Source: Chiua virens
Taxonomy: Eukaryota; Basidiomycota; Agaricomycetes; Boletales; Boletaceae
Reading direction: 5' to 3'
Assembly: GCA_019787685.1 (NCBI GenBank)
Contig: JAHNUO010000005.1
Coordinates: forward strand, 1,178,001-1,242,000
Length of the DNA stretch: 64,000 nucleotides
A program made the position numbers and the translations under genes. The notes under the pieces are model-generated. The model made no database searches and was not told where the DNA came from. It saw nothing but the letters and a program-made list of their open reading frames with translations. Of the stretch, positions 24,598 to 36,238 are shown one piece after another; position 1 is the first letter of the stretch; each line of letters begins with the position of its first letter.

Positions 24598-26475
24598 ATT
24601 GTATCTATCTACCTAGAGTATTTGGAGTTGGAGTTGGATGTCGTCGCTTCTTTGGCTTCTTACTCCACTGTAATCGCTCCCAACAATTAGCCCTTTGCTG
24701 AAGTTATTTTCACTTTTCACCTACCCCAACAACATGCACTGTTGCTTCCATCCACTCCAAACTCGCTGTGTCACATGTATTCTGAACCTGAGCATTCATC
24801 ATCCGATGGCACCACATTCATGCTCTCTCTCCAGCGGAAAACTATGTCACTTGGAGGAAGGAGATGAATTCGACCCTCTTCCGCTCCAAGGGTCTGTGTA
24901 TCGCTTCGTTCTGTTCATTCGCGCCACGTGGGATGTGTTTGAGGCATATAAACAGTTTCAAATGTTCGCAAGAACCAGACAGAGCGCAATATCAAAACCC
25001 TGCGAGACCACAAGGAAGGCAAGTATGTGAGCAATGCCATGAAGTTCCCCACTGAATGTGGCATTGAATGCCAACACACTGCATCCTCAGCAGAATGGCA
25101 CCACAAGCGAATCGCGTACTCAGTGAGCGCATCACCGCTATGTTGAAAGAATCTGCCCTTAGATGGTCACAACGGCTGGAAGTTCTACAACCCCGACCAC
25201 CAAGCGCATGATCATCTCAGAACGCGCTGATTTCGATCAGTGTCCACCCCCTTGCCACACATTTCACTCAGCGGCCAAGCACACGGTGTCGCCTCATTAT
25301 AGTGCCTGACACAGCATCTCATGGTGATGACTGCATGGACAACGAGTGGCTGCCTGCTGCTCCTGGGATTCTACCTCCTGGTGGAGCACCTCTTCCTCAT
25401 CCTCCTCTTGATGAGGACAATCAGGATGAAGAACCCCCATACACCTATCACAGTTCCCAGACCCCTGCCTGAGGAGCGTGTGACACCCCCTCTCTGCACC
25501 TGAACCGTCAGCATAGTAGTGCTAGTCTGCCTCTCTGACCTCGCCAGTGACCTCATGAACGGTGTAAAATCAGCCCGACTCTCAGAGCGCCAAACGATGA
25601 CTGACAAGTGCAATTTCATGTGTTCGGTTGATTATGCAGGTGCCATTTGCACACTGCAGTACCTATCCTGTGCAACACGCCCAGATATTGCGTTCCCTGT
25701 TGTCAGCTCGCATCCAGGTGTAGCCCATTGGAACGCCATTAAGCATCTGCAGCGGACTGCCAACTTCGGTATCACCTAGTCCCCTGTCAGTGATGTGTTC
25801 AATGCTGTTCAGCACGTTCTCTGATTTGGTGAACCATGGTGGTGGCAAGAGTTCTGGACACTCCACAAGCGCATATGCCGTTAAGATTGCCAATGTACTG
25901 GCGTCGTCTCCGGGATATCCAAGCGCCTGCTCTGTTGACTATGAAGCCAAGTACATCGCTTCATGTGCGGCAGGCAAGGAGATTGTCTGGATGCGCAAAC
26001 TCCTCCGGAAGCTTCAAGCGCCTATGAGGCAACTGGACCATCGACGCTCCATATGGACAACCAGTCAGCTCCAGGTGTCAAAGCACCCCGAGCATCATGG
26101 CAGGATGAAGAAGCACTTGGACCGTCTCACTGGTATTGCCCGTGCACCTTGGGTTCCTCCCTACATTGGACATGTCAGCTGAGCTACTCAACAAGGCATT
26201 ACCTTGTGTCAAAGAGAAACATTTCTGCGCTTTGCTTGCACTTGGTTCATTTCAGTAGGTTTCGCATTCTTAAAGATGTGCAATCAGGGGTGTGTGTTAG
26301 ATACATTAATTGCGCATGTTTAAAATCCCTTTCTATGTGCTTTATCATTCATACTCAGAGTTTGAGCCACTTGGCTGTTTGATATTGTTTGTATCTACAT
26401 AGAGTATTCAGACTTGGAGTTCGATGTAGTCGCTGCTTCAGCCTCTTTAAGAACATTGAACTCAAGGTATGTCAC
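24598..26475 (+). mobile_element. Ty1/copia copy 2, heavily deleted
   Basis: LTR-like sequence at about 24600-24690 (GTATCTATCTACCTAGAG, GATGTCGTCGCTTC) leads to a gag start (MYSEPEHSSS) that stops after about 40 codons. A deletion then joins it directly to integrase (FVLFIRATWDVFEAYKQFQ, ETTRKASM). Later pieces carry LQYLSCATRPDIAFPV (reverse transcriptase tail), YEAKYIASCAAGKEIVWMRK (RNase H) and SKHPEHHGRMKKHLD. The 3' LTR starts at 26295 (TGTTAGATAC) and is cut at about 26475 by the next LTR. It is the same family as the 18.5 kb element, but more decayed. Confidence 0.8.
26295..26475 (+). repeat. 3' LTR of copia copy 2, truncated
   Basis: It runs TGTTAGATACATTAATTGCG to GAACTCAAGGTATGTCACAC and stops there. 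It therefore keeps the GTATGT that follows the first CTCCAG-type repeat, which the 18.5 kb LTR lacks. The opposite-strand LTR of copia copy 3 begins five bases later. Confidence 0.75.
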
Positions 26476-26480
26476 ACTAT

Positions 26481-27390
26481 TGATAAAACAGCTGCACTGA
26501 GCAACTATGTAAGAGACTGAGGAAGCTTCCAAGGCTACATACAGATTGTAGATACACTACCAAATAGTATAGTGGCACAAACTCTAAATAGGGATGACAA
26601 ATCGAATCGAGAGGAGTTGATGCGCAAACACTGCATCTAACACACACCCGAGGCTCATTGCGCATCTCTGTAAGAATGCGAAACCTACTGAAACGAACCA
26701 AGTCCCAGCAAAGCGCAGAAATGCTGCACCTTAACTCGAGGTAATATTAGCCTTTGTGAGCAGATCAGCTGGCATGTCTGAGGTAGGGAGGAAACGAGGC
26801 GCAATAAGGCCTTTATCGACCACATCTCTCAGCCAGTACCAGCGAAGGTCCAGGTGCTTCATCCTGCCATGATGCTCGGGGTGCTTTGCTACCTGGATCG
26901 CAGATTGGTTGTCCATGTCGAAGCTCCAGTCGCCTCATAGCCAAGTTCCTGGAGGAGTTTGCGCATCCAGACAATCTCCTTGCCTGCCTTGCATGCAGCG
27001 ACGTACTCGGCTTCAGTAGTGGAGAGGGCGACAATGGGCTGGCGCTTCGACATCCATGGAGGAGACGACGACTCCAGTTCTGATCTTGACCACAAATGCA
27101 CTGGTGGAGCGTCCAGAGTCCTTGCAGCCGCCATGGTTCGCATCACAGAACGTGCTGAAGAGCTCCGAAGACGGGAATAGTGATGCCAAAGTGAGCAGTG
27201 CCCTGGATATAGTGAAAGTCGACGCAGTACTGAGGCTGAGGGATCGTCAGGGAGCGCTTGGAACGATTCCGATCGATCTTGATCCCCAGGATCTCTGTGG
27301 TAGGGCCCAGATCGCGTAATTTGAGGCTAATTCGTCCACGGCAGCTTGCCTCCACTCAGAAGCGTCGTCTCGAGTGAGTGCATCCTTAAA
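26481..27390 (-). mobile_element. Ty1/copia copy 3: 3' LTR and RNase H end (minus)
   Basis: The LTR (26481-26642) starts, read on the minus strand, TGTTAGATGCAGTG and ends TTTTATCA. Inside it follow the RNase H pieces in reverse: NQSAIQVAKHPEHHGRMKHL (26731-26916), LSTTEAEYVAACKAGKEIVW (26889-27146) and the reverse-transcriptase tail LKLRDLGPTTEILGIKIDRN (27143-27355). A deletion fuses this tail to the region before RNase H. The other end of the element is lost near 27390. CpG content is higher than in the neighbouring non-element DNA. Confidence 0.8.
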
Positions 27391-27423
27391 CGATCATGGA
27401 TGAGTGGTATTAGTGGCAAAGCA

Positions 27424-27560
27424 GTTTGGTAGTGCATCTGCATACTGTATAATTTATAGTCTCTCACATCCAACTCCAGTTGCTCAGTGCAGCTGTTTTA
27501 TCACAAACTACCTAAAATGTGCAAAGTGCGCAATCAGAAAGCACTGTACTCGGTTCAGTA
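27424..27560 (+). repeat. Mixed LTR debris from two families
   Basis: Bases 27430-27504 match the 3' half of the copia LTR (AATTTATAGTCTCTCACAT, ...GCAGCTGTTTTATCA). They are followed at once by AAACTACCTAAAATGTGC..GCGCAATCAGAAAG, which matches the end of the second LTR family (30557-30785, 48478-48632). The block separates two partial copia copies of the same orientation. Confidence 0.6.
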
Positions 27561-29880
27561 GTCGAGAACACATCCAGGAGCTGACATGAGAGCCAATTTT
27601 GACCACATATGCGCTAGTAGAGCGACCAGAGTCCTTGCAACCGCCGTGATTTCCATCTGAGTAGGTCCGGAATAGCTCAGAAGAGGTGGGATCAGGAGGT
27701 CGAAGAGCCCTTGGATATAGCAAAAGAGGTGCTAAATTGATCTTGTTCCAGTGCGCTACACCAGGCTCTGAAGAGAAGGAAGTGAGCTGACCTCCTGCAA
27801 ACACACGATATCAGGCCGAGTGGTGCAGGATGAGCACTGCAGACAACCCAATTATAGCACCCATAATCGACAGAACGCATGAAGTTGCGCTCTTTTGCAG
27901 TTCTGGGGGTCTGTCGCATGAAAGGCATCCAGGGGGTTGTCACAGGCTTGCAATCGGCAACGTTGAAGTGAGAGAGCATGTCGACAGAATACTGGCGCTG
28001 TGAGTTCTGATTGTCAGAGAACGCTTCTGCCAATCACAATTGATTTTGATGCCCAGCATCTCAAGTCTTCGATTTGCTTGCTACGGCAGCATCAGAATGT
28101 GTCTGAGTGAAAAGATTTCCTCCCTGTCTGGTGCCATAGTATGATCGTATGAGACAGCACTTTCTTGAGTAAACAGACAGTCAGTCTGCTTGTGATCTCC
28201 TTCCTCAAAGCTCTTTGGCTCCTCCATGCAGATGTCACACAGCCCATTTCACCATACATATAAGCAAGTACCAGGATAATACGAAGCGTGAGGATGCGCG
28301 CTTGTACACTGTCACACTGTGGGAGCGAACACCTTGAGATACTTGAATCTTGGGTGGTGGGAGTTCTGACATCCTGGGCAACCAAATGGCTCTACAATAA
28401 CTTCTGGGTAAACACAACACCCGCTTGGAACCCAATTATTGCACGATCCTCCAAGTGGCGGGTCCCATTCATCTTATGGGAAACTAATTCATCCAAAGCG
28501 GCCTGGTGGCGAAACAGTGCGCACTATCAGCTTCTTCACTCTCAGAGTCATCTGAGTGGTCACCATCCACGAGGTTGCTGGCGGGTTCGCTGTGGCAAGT
28601 CCACTCCAATGCCAACAGGACTGTGTACTGGCTCAGGCGCAGGTAGTGATGGTGGGGTACTGGGTTCTGAATTGTGTTTCCCAGTAGGATCAGGCGCCCC
28701 CCCAGGAACCTTAGGAGCGTCGTCATCAAGCACGTCCTCGACCTCTGGCACGGTGTAAGGGCAAGGAACAATCAAGATGGAGTGGAGTGGGTGTGGGTAT
28801 TGAACTGGTAGTGCACTCATCAAAATGCAGACCTTCAGAGATGATTGTGCGCTTAGTGGTTGGATTGCACAACTTCCAGCCCTTTTAACCATCAGGGTAC
28901 CCAATACAGACGCACTTGTGTCGTAGTGTGGGCACAAAGTGCCGCCAGTGCTTTGCCCCAGATGGCCATGGTTTGCCAAAGCCAGATTCCCGCAGTAATG
29001 CGCTCTCTGCTGTGGGCGCGCTCGCACTGTGTGCTGGCGCTCAATACTGCACTCAGTGGTGACTTTGAGCATTGCATTGCACAGTGTGTAATCACACGTG
29101 CACTCGCTGTCGTTCTCTGCAAACGCCATGACTGCTTGAAAGTGTCGAAAACGTCTGATTTCGCTTGAATTCACACCACAAAGCGATATCTCGAGTAGTC
29201 TGCAATAAAAGTGACCCAATAGCGATAACCAGAGACGGTAGGCCTAATAGGGCACTTGGTGGCCATCTGACTGGACAAGCTCAAAAGGGCGAGCGAGATG
29301 AGCTAGAGGTGGAGCTGGGAAATGGGTTTGTGCTCATCTTGCCAGCTAAACATGGTTTACAGAGAGAGGTCTGGCAACGATTTGCTGTCTAGCTTCATCC
29401 CCAGTGCCCACGTTTTGCGCTCAAAGAGTGATTTGATGTCACCAATGACAGTGACATGTGGAGTGGGAGTGTGGTCGCAGGGTGCGCATACTCAGTCACA
29501 ATGCCGCGTTTTTGGATGGCACATGTTGACAGAGCCTGTGGCTGTTGATGGTGTGACACACAGGGGCGGACCAGAGGCGTGTGAGAACGTGATATGCATT
29601 GCCTTGATAATGCACAACCAATGATGAGTGACAAGGGAGGTACAGGACAGGCAAGAGATTGTTCTGCAGCTCAGGAACATGTGGGACATTGGAGAACTTG
29701 ACCACTTGACCGCTTTTCCCTTCAATCACTGGATACCACAACCCAACTCCAGCTGAATAGACCACAGTCTGTATTGTGTGGGTGAGCTTGATTGCGACGC
29801 ATTTTGGGGTGTAATTGCGCAACCAATGGCTATGGGGCATCATATGTAAGATCTTGGGCTCACTTGTGTCAGTGATCAAT
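27561..29880 (-). mobile_element. Ty1/copia copy 4, protease to RNase H (minus)
   Basis: Reading down from 29880: protease start DTSEPKILHMMPHSHWLRNY (DTG has become DTS) with FSNVPHVPELQNNLL; integrase pieces and NAMLKVTTECSIERQHT (28560-29219); a proline-rich linker with PEVEDVLDDDAPKVPGG; a reverse-transcriptase scrap (28.0-28.4 kb); and RNase H (CKDSGRSTSAYVVKIGS, 27508-27804). Gag and the 5' LTR are absent: homology stops at 29880. Several frame changes break it. Confidence 0.75.
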
Positions 29881-30099
29881 TTGACGACCTGCTCTTTGTG
29901 TCATATCACTTACTAACCTTACTAAGGCCCCAACCACCACTCCAAAAGCACTGTTACTATTGTGAGAAATGATATGAGAAAGCACAGGCGGTCTTGAATA
30001 ACATTGAGAGCTGGACCGCATGCTGATTGTCACACTACTAGCTGGATATATATATGTAGGTGATTTCCCTGTGATAATGCACATTGATTTTATGTGTGT
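29881..30099. other. Short unassigned spacer
   Basis: About 220 bp between the end of copia copy 4 and the first helicase homology. It contains no recognisable motif. Confidence 0.4.
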
Positions 30100-30556
30100 A
30101 AGCCACTTAGACAAGCTGAGTGACAGGACATTGCACTTGCTGTGATGGAATACAAAACAGACATGATTGCAATACTCAAATCCAGTGGCGAAAATCCATG
30201 GTAGCAATTATTCCCACCATCTTGTCAGAGGTCACAGCAAAAATTGTGGTAGTGCCATTGAAATCCCTTATGGAAGACTGGAATGAAAATTGGATAACAT
30301 GGGGATTCCTTATCAGGAATAACAATCCATCTCTTACAGGAAGGTGACTAAGTCTCATTTGAGGAGTAACCTGATTCTAGCATCAGTGAATAGGCAACAT
30401 TCAGTGGATGGGTTGAATGATGAGCTACAAATCACATGCTTAGTGTTCAATGAGGCACATCTCCCATTGCTATCATATGATTTCCAAGACTCTCTCACCA
30501 ATGTCAAAGAACTATGGGAATTCGGCATGCAACTGATCCTACTCAGTGCCACATGC

Positions 30557-30785
30557 TGTTAACAGCTGGAATTGCACAGAGTTCACTGTGAGACACTAAA
30601 TTATTACTAACAGTCTATATGTGACATACCTGGGTCCACAGTGAGAAACTGAAGAGCACTAGTGACCACTGTGGAACTCCAACTATAAACTATGTGTAAC
30701 ACAACCACAAACAATAAGCCACAAGTGGTCAATATCCAAATATAGTAGATTAATATGTGCCAAATGCACAATCAGAAAGTGAACA
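30557..30785 (-). repeat. LTR of a second family inserted after helicase motif III
   Basis: It starts TGTTAACAGCTGGAATTGCA and ends with AGAAAGTGAACA on the plus strand. The related copy at 48478-48632 shows the same two ends, with the orientation fixed as minus by its primer site. CATGC precedes it and CAAGC follows: a 5-bp duplication with one change. It cuts the helicase frame between SAT and PPSEI. Confidence 0.75.
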
Positions 30786-31597
30786 CAAGCCACCTTCAGA
30801 AATTGGTACATTGAACAAGTTTTGCAGTGTCTTGGATGATGCTGCAGAGATTTGACAAAGCAGCAATTGGCCTGAGCTTGAGTATATCATGGAGTAACCA
30901 ATGCCATCTAAAGACATCCCACATAGGATCAGATACATTGTATGACAGCAGCAAAGAATGTGGACACCACTGGGGAAGTCACTTGTCTTTGTGGCATACA
31001 TACATTGAGGAGCTGGTGGCACAAACTGTGATTTCTTCAACCTTTTACTTATGTTCTGTGCAGACTGGGTGACCATTCTATACAGGGTAAAAACATGTGA
31101 CTGATGAAATGTGATTGACAATGCAGAATGAGTGAAGACAGACAGACAGGCTATTTCATGACTGGGAACAACACTGGAAATGGCTAAGCTCATCCAGGTG
31201 CAAGGTCAGTGTGGGCATGATGGTGAAACAGCACATCGAATGCTTCATTATAAAGGCCAATGGTATATGCACATGACCATGTGCATGGAAACAATCAGTG
31301 CTTGTGCTATGGATCAACTCTATATTTGATTTACAAGGCATGGAATACAGGGAGGATGTTGCAAACATGCACTGCTCCATGTGCACAGATAGGTTGAAAT
31401 TGAACACATCACATACCACACATCCCGCAAATCCTCAGTATCATTGCCAAAGGGTGTATTAAAGCAGGCAGCTGGTCTACACAGAACAGTTGATTTGCAC
31501 ATGCAGTTGAAGTGGTGAAGAAAAACAAATATGATGTCTGGCTATGGATATGCAGGAGGCTCACTGGATATGATTGGCATTAAATGAGGTCAAGAAC

Positions 31598-31831
31598 TGT
31601 TAGATGCAGTGATTGCACATCAACCCCTCTGTAGTTGCTTTGTCATTGACACTTAGAGTTTCAGCCACTACCATATTTGTTAGTGTATCTAGCTACTGTA
31701 TTTAGCCTTGGAGTTTGATGTAATGGCTTCCTTAGTCTCTTACATTGAACTCCAGGTATGTGGTCGCATCAGACACTTAATTTATAGTCTCTTACATCGA
31801 ACTCCAGCTACCCAGTGCAGTTGTTTTATCA
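31598..31831 (+). repeat. Solo copia LTR with perfect AGAAC target duplication
   Basis: 234 bp, TGTTAGATGCAG to TTGTTTTATCA, flanked by AGAAC on both sides (31593-31597 and 31832-31836). It is the full-length reference for this LTR family in the window. Its 3' half holds two 20-bp repeats TCTCTTACATYGAACTCCAG whose starts are 52 bp apart (31736 and 31788). It sits within the helicase pseudogene. Confidence 0.92.
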
Positions 31832-32140
31832 AGAACTTGGGTGTGGTATGTGTCTTGTCATGATCCAGAATTCCCATACATGTGGGAATATTGGCTTGCC
31901 CATGCCTGCTGGCATGTGGTGGGATTACTCAGAAGAAGATACAATACCCACCAAATGTCAACAGGATCTGTTGGATTTGCCATATGCCAACATGTTTCAA
32001 AATGTTGCATGGTGAGTTTGTCAGGTTGAAGGTGACCTGTGAATGGGCAGATGTGGGACTTGAAAGGTCTGAGAACATGTACCTACCAAGCTCTTCCCAC
32101 TTCTGTTGTTCCAGGAGTATGTTGGGGTGATTCATATGCC

Positions 32141-34283
32141 AAGCATTGCCAATATCATATTTGTGCCTCCTTACAAAATATTTGGTGATGAGGTACTGAT
32201 TGAAAAGGGATGATCTGTAATTGCTGCATGATTTCTTGCATGTAGGCATCATCAGCAGCCCTTCCATTATGCCATCCATGTGTGCAAAATTATCTGGCTT
32301 GGCATGCATTATCCTATGGTGGGTTGCCTCAAAGTGTGGGTTTCAAACATACATAGGTTCTGGGAAGGTTTTGCACATGGGTGCCATCAATTGCTGCTTG
32401 TCCTCCCAAGGGGATTTTGACCATGAAACATGTTATCCACATTGACATGTGGCCTATGGCTACTCTAAATGTTTTCCCACATGCAATGTATGCTAGCAGA
32501 TTACAGAACCAAAAGCTGGCTATGTACATTACTTGACCTCCTGGCCAATCATTAGATCCATTTATAGTAATGCACAGCGTCCATACATGTATATAAAGAG
32601 CTGATGGATGTTGTGTTCTCATTGGAATTGCTCCCTGTTTCCAGTGGTAGGTCTCTAAACTCCATGTTGCTAAGCTGATACCAGTGCCATTCAAAATGTT
32701 GTAAATGGCAACTGATCTTTTTCTTTCTTCCTATCACAGCACAACAGTGAGTGGTGCTACTCAGGGGATCTTTTGGCATTTCTCTTGTGCCTCCATATAC
32801 AATCATTACAATAAGCAGCTATGGAAGAAAGAAGGAATTGACTAAAGTGCTGGCATACTACTACTATCTGCTGTCATGATTCATATGGACACATGAGGTT
32901 CTTGCATTGTTGTTAAAATGGGAGGATGAAGAATGTACTGAACTCAAGGAGATCAAGGACATGGCTGTTGCTAACCTTCACTACTGGCAAGCAGTGTTGG
33001 ACTGAATTAGTAACCCTCTGCAGATTGCATCACAGGTGGAACCACAAGTGCATGTCACAGTGCATGTTTGATATTTTCATGATTGAAGTGTGTTTTATTA
33101 GCAGGCATGAACCCAGTGCAATTTGCATATGGCAATATTAGCACAAGCAAAACCTCTGCACCATCAACATTTTGTCATTTAGATAAGGATTTATGTGTGC
33201 TATGGAGGATGAGATTGATATCTTGTGAATAATAGTGTATATGTAGATTGGCAAGCAAATGAGGATTGTTTTGGACAGCATTGGAATAGTTGTCCTTATG
33301 GACTATCCGAACTTGCACTGATAAGCTGAAACACAGGCTTGTTGGCAATGCCATCCTTGTTCTCTGTGATTTTTATGAACATCCATATGTGCTCAGAACA
33401 TATGTATGATGGAGGTGAGTGCCTTGACTACTCTTATGCTCAGATAATCATCTTTAACACCCTATGGATTGTAGATGACATAGCAGTCTTTGATGATAAA
33501 TGATACCATAGCTAACTCACATGCATAAGTGATACATTCAAGAATCACCTTATGACAATGACATGTGGCACATAGGATTACATAATGCTTATGGCACCAA
33601 ATCCATCCTGCCTGTGTCCAGGTAACATAATCAGGGTTCTTATTAATATAAATTATGCATCTCTAAATGTTTTCTTGACTCTCATTACAACCCCACTATC
33701 TACTCCTGATGTTGAATAAAGAACATCAATTATAGTATGATCATCAATTCACACATGATATACATATCACAAGGTAACCTGTGTCATCTGGGGAGCACTT
33801 AGTTCCAGGTGATAGGGATTTACATGTATACATCCCCAAGGACTCAGATCATAGTGTCATATCAATCTTTGATGACCTCTCAGTATAGTTCTTGTAGGAC
33901 CCAACATCACCCTAACATGTTCAATTGGACAATATCATAGTTTATCCCATACCCTGCTCCACAAGTGGTCTAAAATATGTTGGATTAGAGGAGAGCAACA
34001 AGAACTATTGTTGTACAAAGTGTTGCTGCCTTGGAATTAATAATTGCCAACAATGTCTCTTATTTCAAGCAATTCAATAGGTTTGAAAATATGCCATCAA
34101 CAGAGTGACCTGTCTGGAAATGTTCCATAACATCCTCTGAGCCATCAATGGGAAAGAAGGCTCATACCAAATTACAACAACAGGTATATACAAATTCATT
34201 ACTTTGACACCAAATCTCTGACATAAGTTCTCAGGCAAAGCACACAAGGAGGTGTAACATCAGTGGCCATCCAATCCAAAGTA
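32141..34283. other. No recognisable gene
   Basis: Minus-strand frames at 31929-32309, 32329-32694 and 32552-32806 are partly the opposite strand of the helicase relic and otherwise carry no motif. From 33.2 to 34.28 kb the DNA is AT-rich without frames above 60 codons. Confidence 0.4.
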
Positions 34284-34285
34284 TA

Positions 34286-35867
34286 CAGTAGCTCAAACAA
34301 CTATCCCAATGTTTGCATGTTTTTCACTAAACACAATAAAATGCAATAACCACTAAACCTTACCCAAACCTGTAAGAATATGAAATATAGTATCTACTCT
34401 TTGCTTTTATTGGACCAAGCGTTAAAGGATTTGAATAAGATTTGATGAAATGGCAATCATTTCAAAATGATCACTTATTGGGACAGTTCTTTGACTTTAA
34501 GTTTGGATTACATATATTAGACCCTAACATGTTGTAAAGTACTTACATACATTTGATCATGGTTCTATTATGTAACTATTATCAGCTAGCACCATATATG
34601 TAAACCCTACCATTTCATAGTAACTTTCCCCTCATCATTATGAAAGCTCTTAAGGGACAATACTGTCTCCTTCCTTTTCCTGAATCTCTCTTCCAGGAAA
34701 ATAACCTCTCAAACTGGTCTAGGCAAGTCTACAGTGTCTAGGGTCCTTCAGGAACTCCAGCTAGACAAGACTAAATATCTTGGTAGTCACTCTTCAAAGT
34801 TTTCATTTACCAGCAAAAGGGCTATTGTATAACAGATCATTACTGACAAGGCCAAAAATGCTATTCAGCTCACTATACTTATCAATATTATTATTGATAC
34901 TCCTCTCTACCCTCAGACAGTCAGAAATACCCTCAAGGAAGCCTCTTTGAAAGCTGTAGTAGAGAACAAAAACCTTTTCTCTTCAAGAGTCACAAGAAAA
35001 GATGATTGGCCTATGCTTTCAAATACTAGCATTGGTCCAAACTGTGGAGGGTGGGAAAAGGGTTGTATGTTAAATAAGACTAAAGTCAATAGGATTGGGT
35101 CATATAAACAAGAGTATGTGCGGAAAAATGCAGGAGAGTAGTTGATTGCTAGAGGTATAGTAAAGCATAGGGGAGGCTATCATAGGGCCTATATAGGATG
35201 GAATGGAGTGGGAGTTTAGAGTGAGATGTACAGAAAGATGGATGCTGAACAGTATGTGACAATTTCAAAGCAGGGGTTGCTGGAAAGCATTGAAAAATTT
35301 ACAATTTCAGAAGGTGAGATCATTTTTCAATAAGATAATAATGCCAAGCATACCTCTAAAACAGTTCAGACCTAGGTCAAAGATCAAGAGATTGGATCTT
35401 TAGATTGGCCTGCACAGTCTCTATACCTCACTTTCTTTGAACATACCTGAAATCATCTGAAACAATGACTTTCAGTGTACAAAAGTGCCCCTATGGAGTT
35501 TATCATTTATAGGAGAGGTTAGTAAAGGAGTGGGGGAATATTTGTGCAGAATAGCATCAGAAATGGATTAAAAGCATGAATAGAAGGCTTGAAGTAGTTA
35601 TCAAGGCCAAAGGAGGTCATACTAAATACTAAATACTTATATTTACAGTATATAAAGTCAAAAAACTGTCCCAATGAGTGACCATTTTGAAATGAATGCC
35701 ATCTCATCAAATCTTATTCAAATTCTTTGACCCTTGGTCCAATAGAAAGCCAAGAGTAAGCACTATATTTCATATACCCACAGATTTGGGTAAGGGTTAG
35801 TGGTTATTGCGTTTTGTTATGTTTAGTGAAAAACATGCAAACATTGGGACAGTTGTTCAAGCCACTG
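34286..35867 (+). mobile_element. Tc1/mariner element, full ends, decayed transposase
   Basis: The two ends are inverted repeats of about 220 bp: the left starts CAGTAGCTCAAACAACTATC and the right, read inwards, CAGTGGCTTGAACAACTGTC, continuing in parallel through AATGTTTGCATGTTTTTCAC. TA lies on both outer sides (34284-34285, 35868-35869), the Tc1 target duplication. Length is 1582 bp. It belongs to a different subfamily from the 56.4 kb element because the end sequences differ. Confidence 0.9.
34560..35635 (+). pseudogene. Tc1 transposase pseudogene
   Basis: Plus-strand frames give an HTH-like opening (TSQTGLGKSTVSRVLQELQL), TVRNTLKEASLKAVVENKNL, KVNRIGSYKQEYV (after a shift), the second-Asp block GEIIFQ*DNNAKHTSKTV and DWPAQS. 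The first catalytic block WSDET is unreadable and the Glu block NPIEHLW has become LTFFEHT. More than ten stops are present. It would have moved the element by DDE cut-and-paste. Confidence 0.75.
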
Positions 35868-36238
35868 TAGATGTTGACATGTCACAGATTCTAGTTGCTT
35901 TGTCCAGAAGGAAATTGAGGCACCACAGAGAACTCACTCCCAAACCCATGCCAGATGTTGATGTTGACATGCATATGGATGATTCTGCCCCAGTATCACA
36001 GGCCAGCAAGAATTTCAGAGTGCAACACATGATCTCAATGATTCATGATGTTGTCAACACAGACCATGGCATAATGATGAACATAGAAAATCAGTCATCA
36101 GTGAATTTGATAATAGAGGAAGATGGTCACATCAACATGGACATTATGGAGGCACCAACACATGGTATAATGGTATATTTCCTCACTTCAGGTGTGGATT
36201 TCAATGGAAAATGCTTGCAGACTATTAGTGATTCCTGA
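35807..36238 (+). CDS. Hypothetical 143-codon ORF beginning in a Tc1 inverted repeat
   Basis: The first 20 codons (MRFVMFSEKHANIGTVVQAT) lie in the right inverted repeat of the Tc1 element; the rest is outside and is acidic and Met/His-rich (DVDVDMHMDDS, HMISMIHDVVN). I do not recognise the outside part. The start supplied by the repeat is therefore probably accidental, and the true reading would have continued from sequence now at 34284. Low confidence as a gene. Confidence 0.25.
   Translation: MRFVMFSEKHANIGTVVQATVDVDMSQILVALSRRKLRHHRELTPKPMPDVDVDMHMDDSAPVSQASKNFRVQHMISMIHDVVNTDHGIMMNIENQSSVNLIIEEDGHINMDIMEAPTHGIMVYFLTSGVDFNGKCLQTISDS

Larger units (their letters stand above)
30100..32140 (+). 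pseudogene. RecQ-type (telomere-linked-helicase-like) helicase pseudogene split by two LTRs
   Basis: Read across frames on the plus strand: IAIL...SSGEN/RKSMVAIIPTIL (damaged Walker A, expected LQTGGGKSM), IVVVPLKSLMEDW (motif Ia), LVFNEAHLPLLSYDFQ (motif II, DEAH changed to NEAH) and LILLSATC (motif III). After an LTR come PPSEIGTLNKF, ELEYIMEXPMPS (X = stop), SLVFVAYIH (motif IV area), CDFF and GQCGHDGETAH (motif VI, from GRGGRDG). After the second LTR: FPYMWEYWLAHACWHVVGLL and VNRICWICHMPTC..LHGEF, the CxxC-type C-terminal region. DNA-unwinding enzymes of this type sit near telomeres or in mobile clusters of fungi. Stops and frameshifts make this one dead. Confidence 0.8.
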
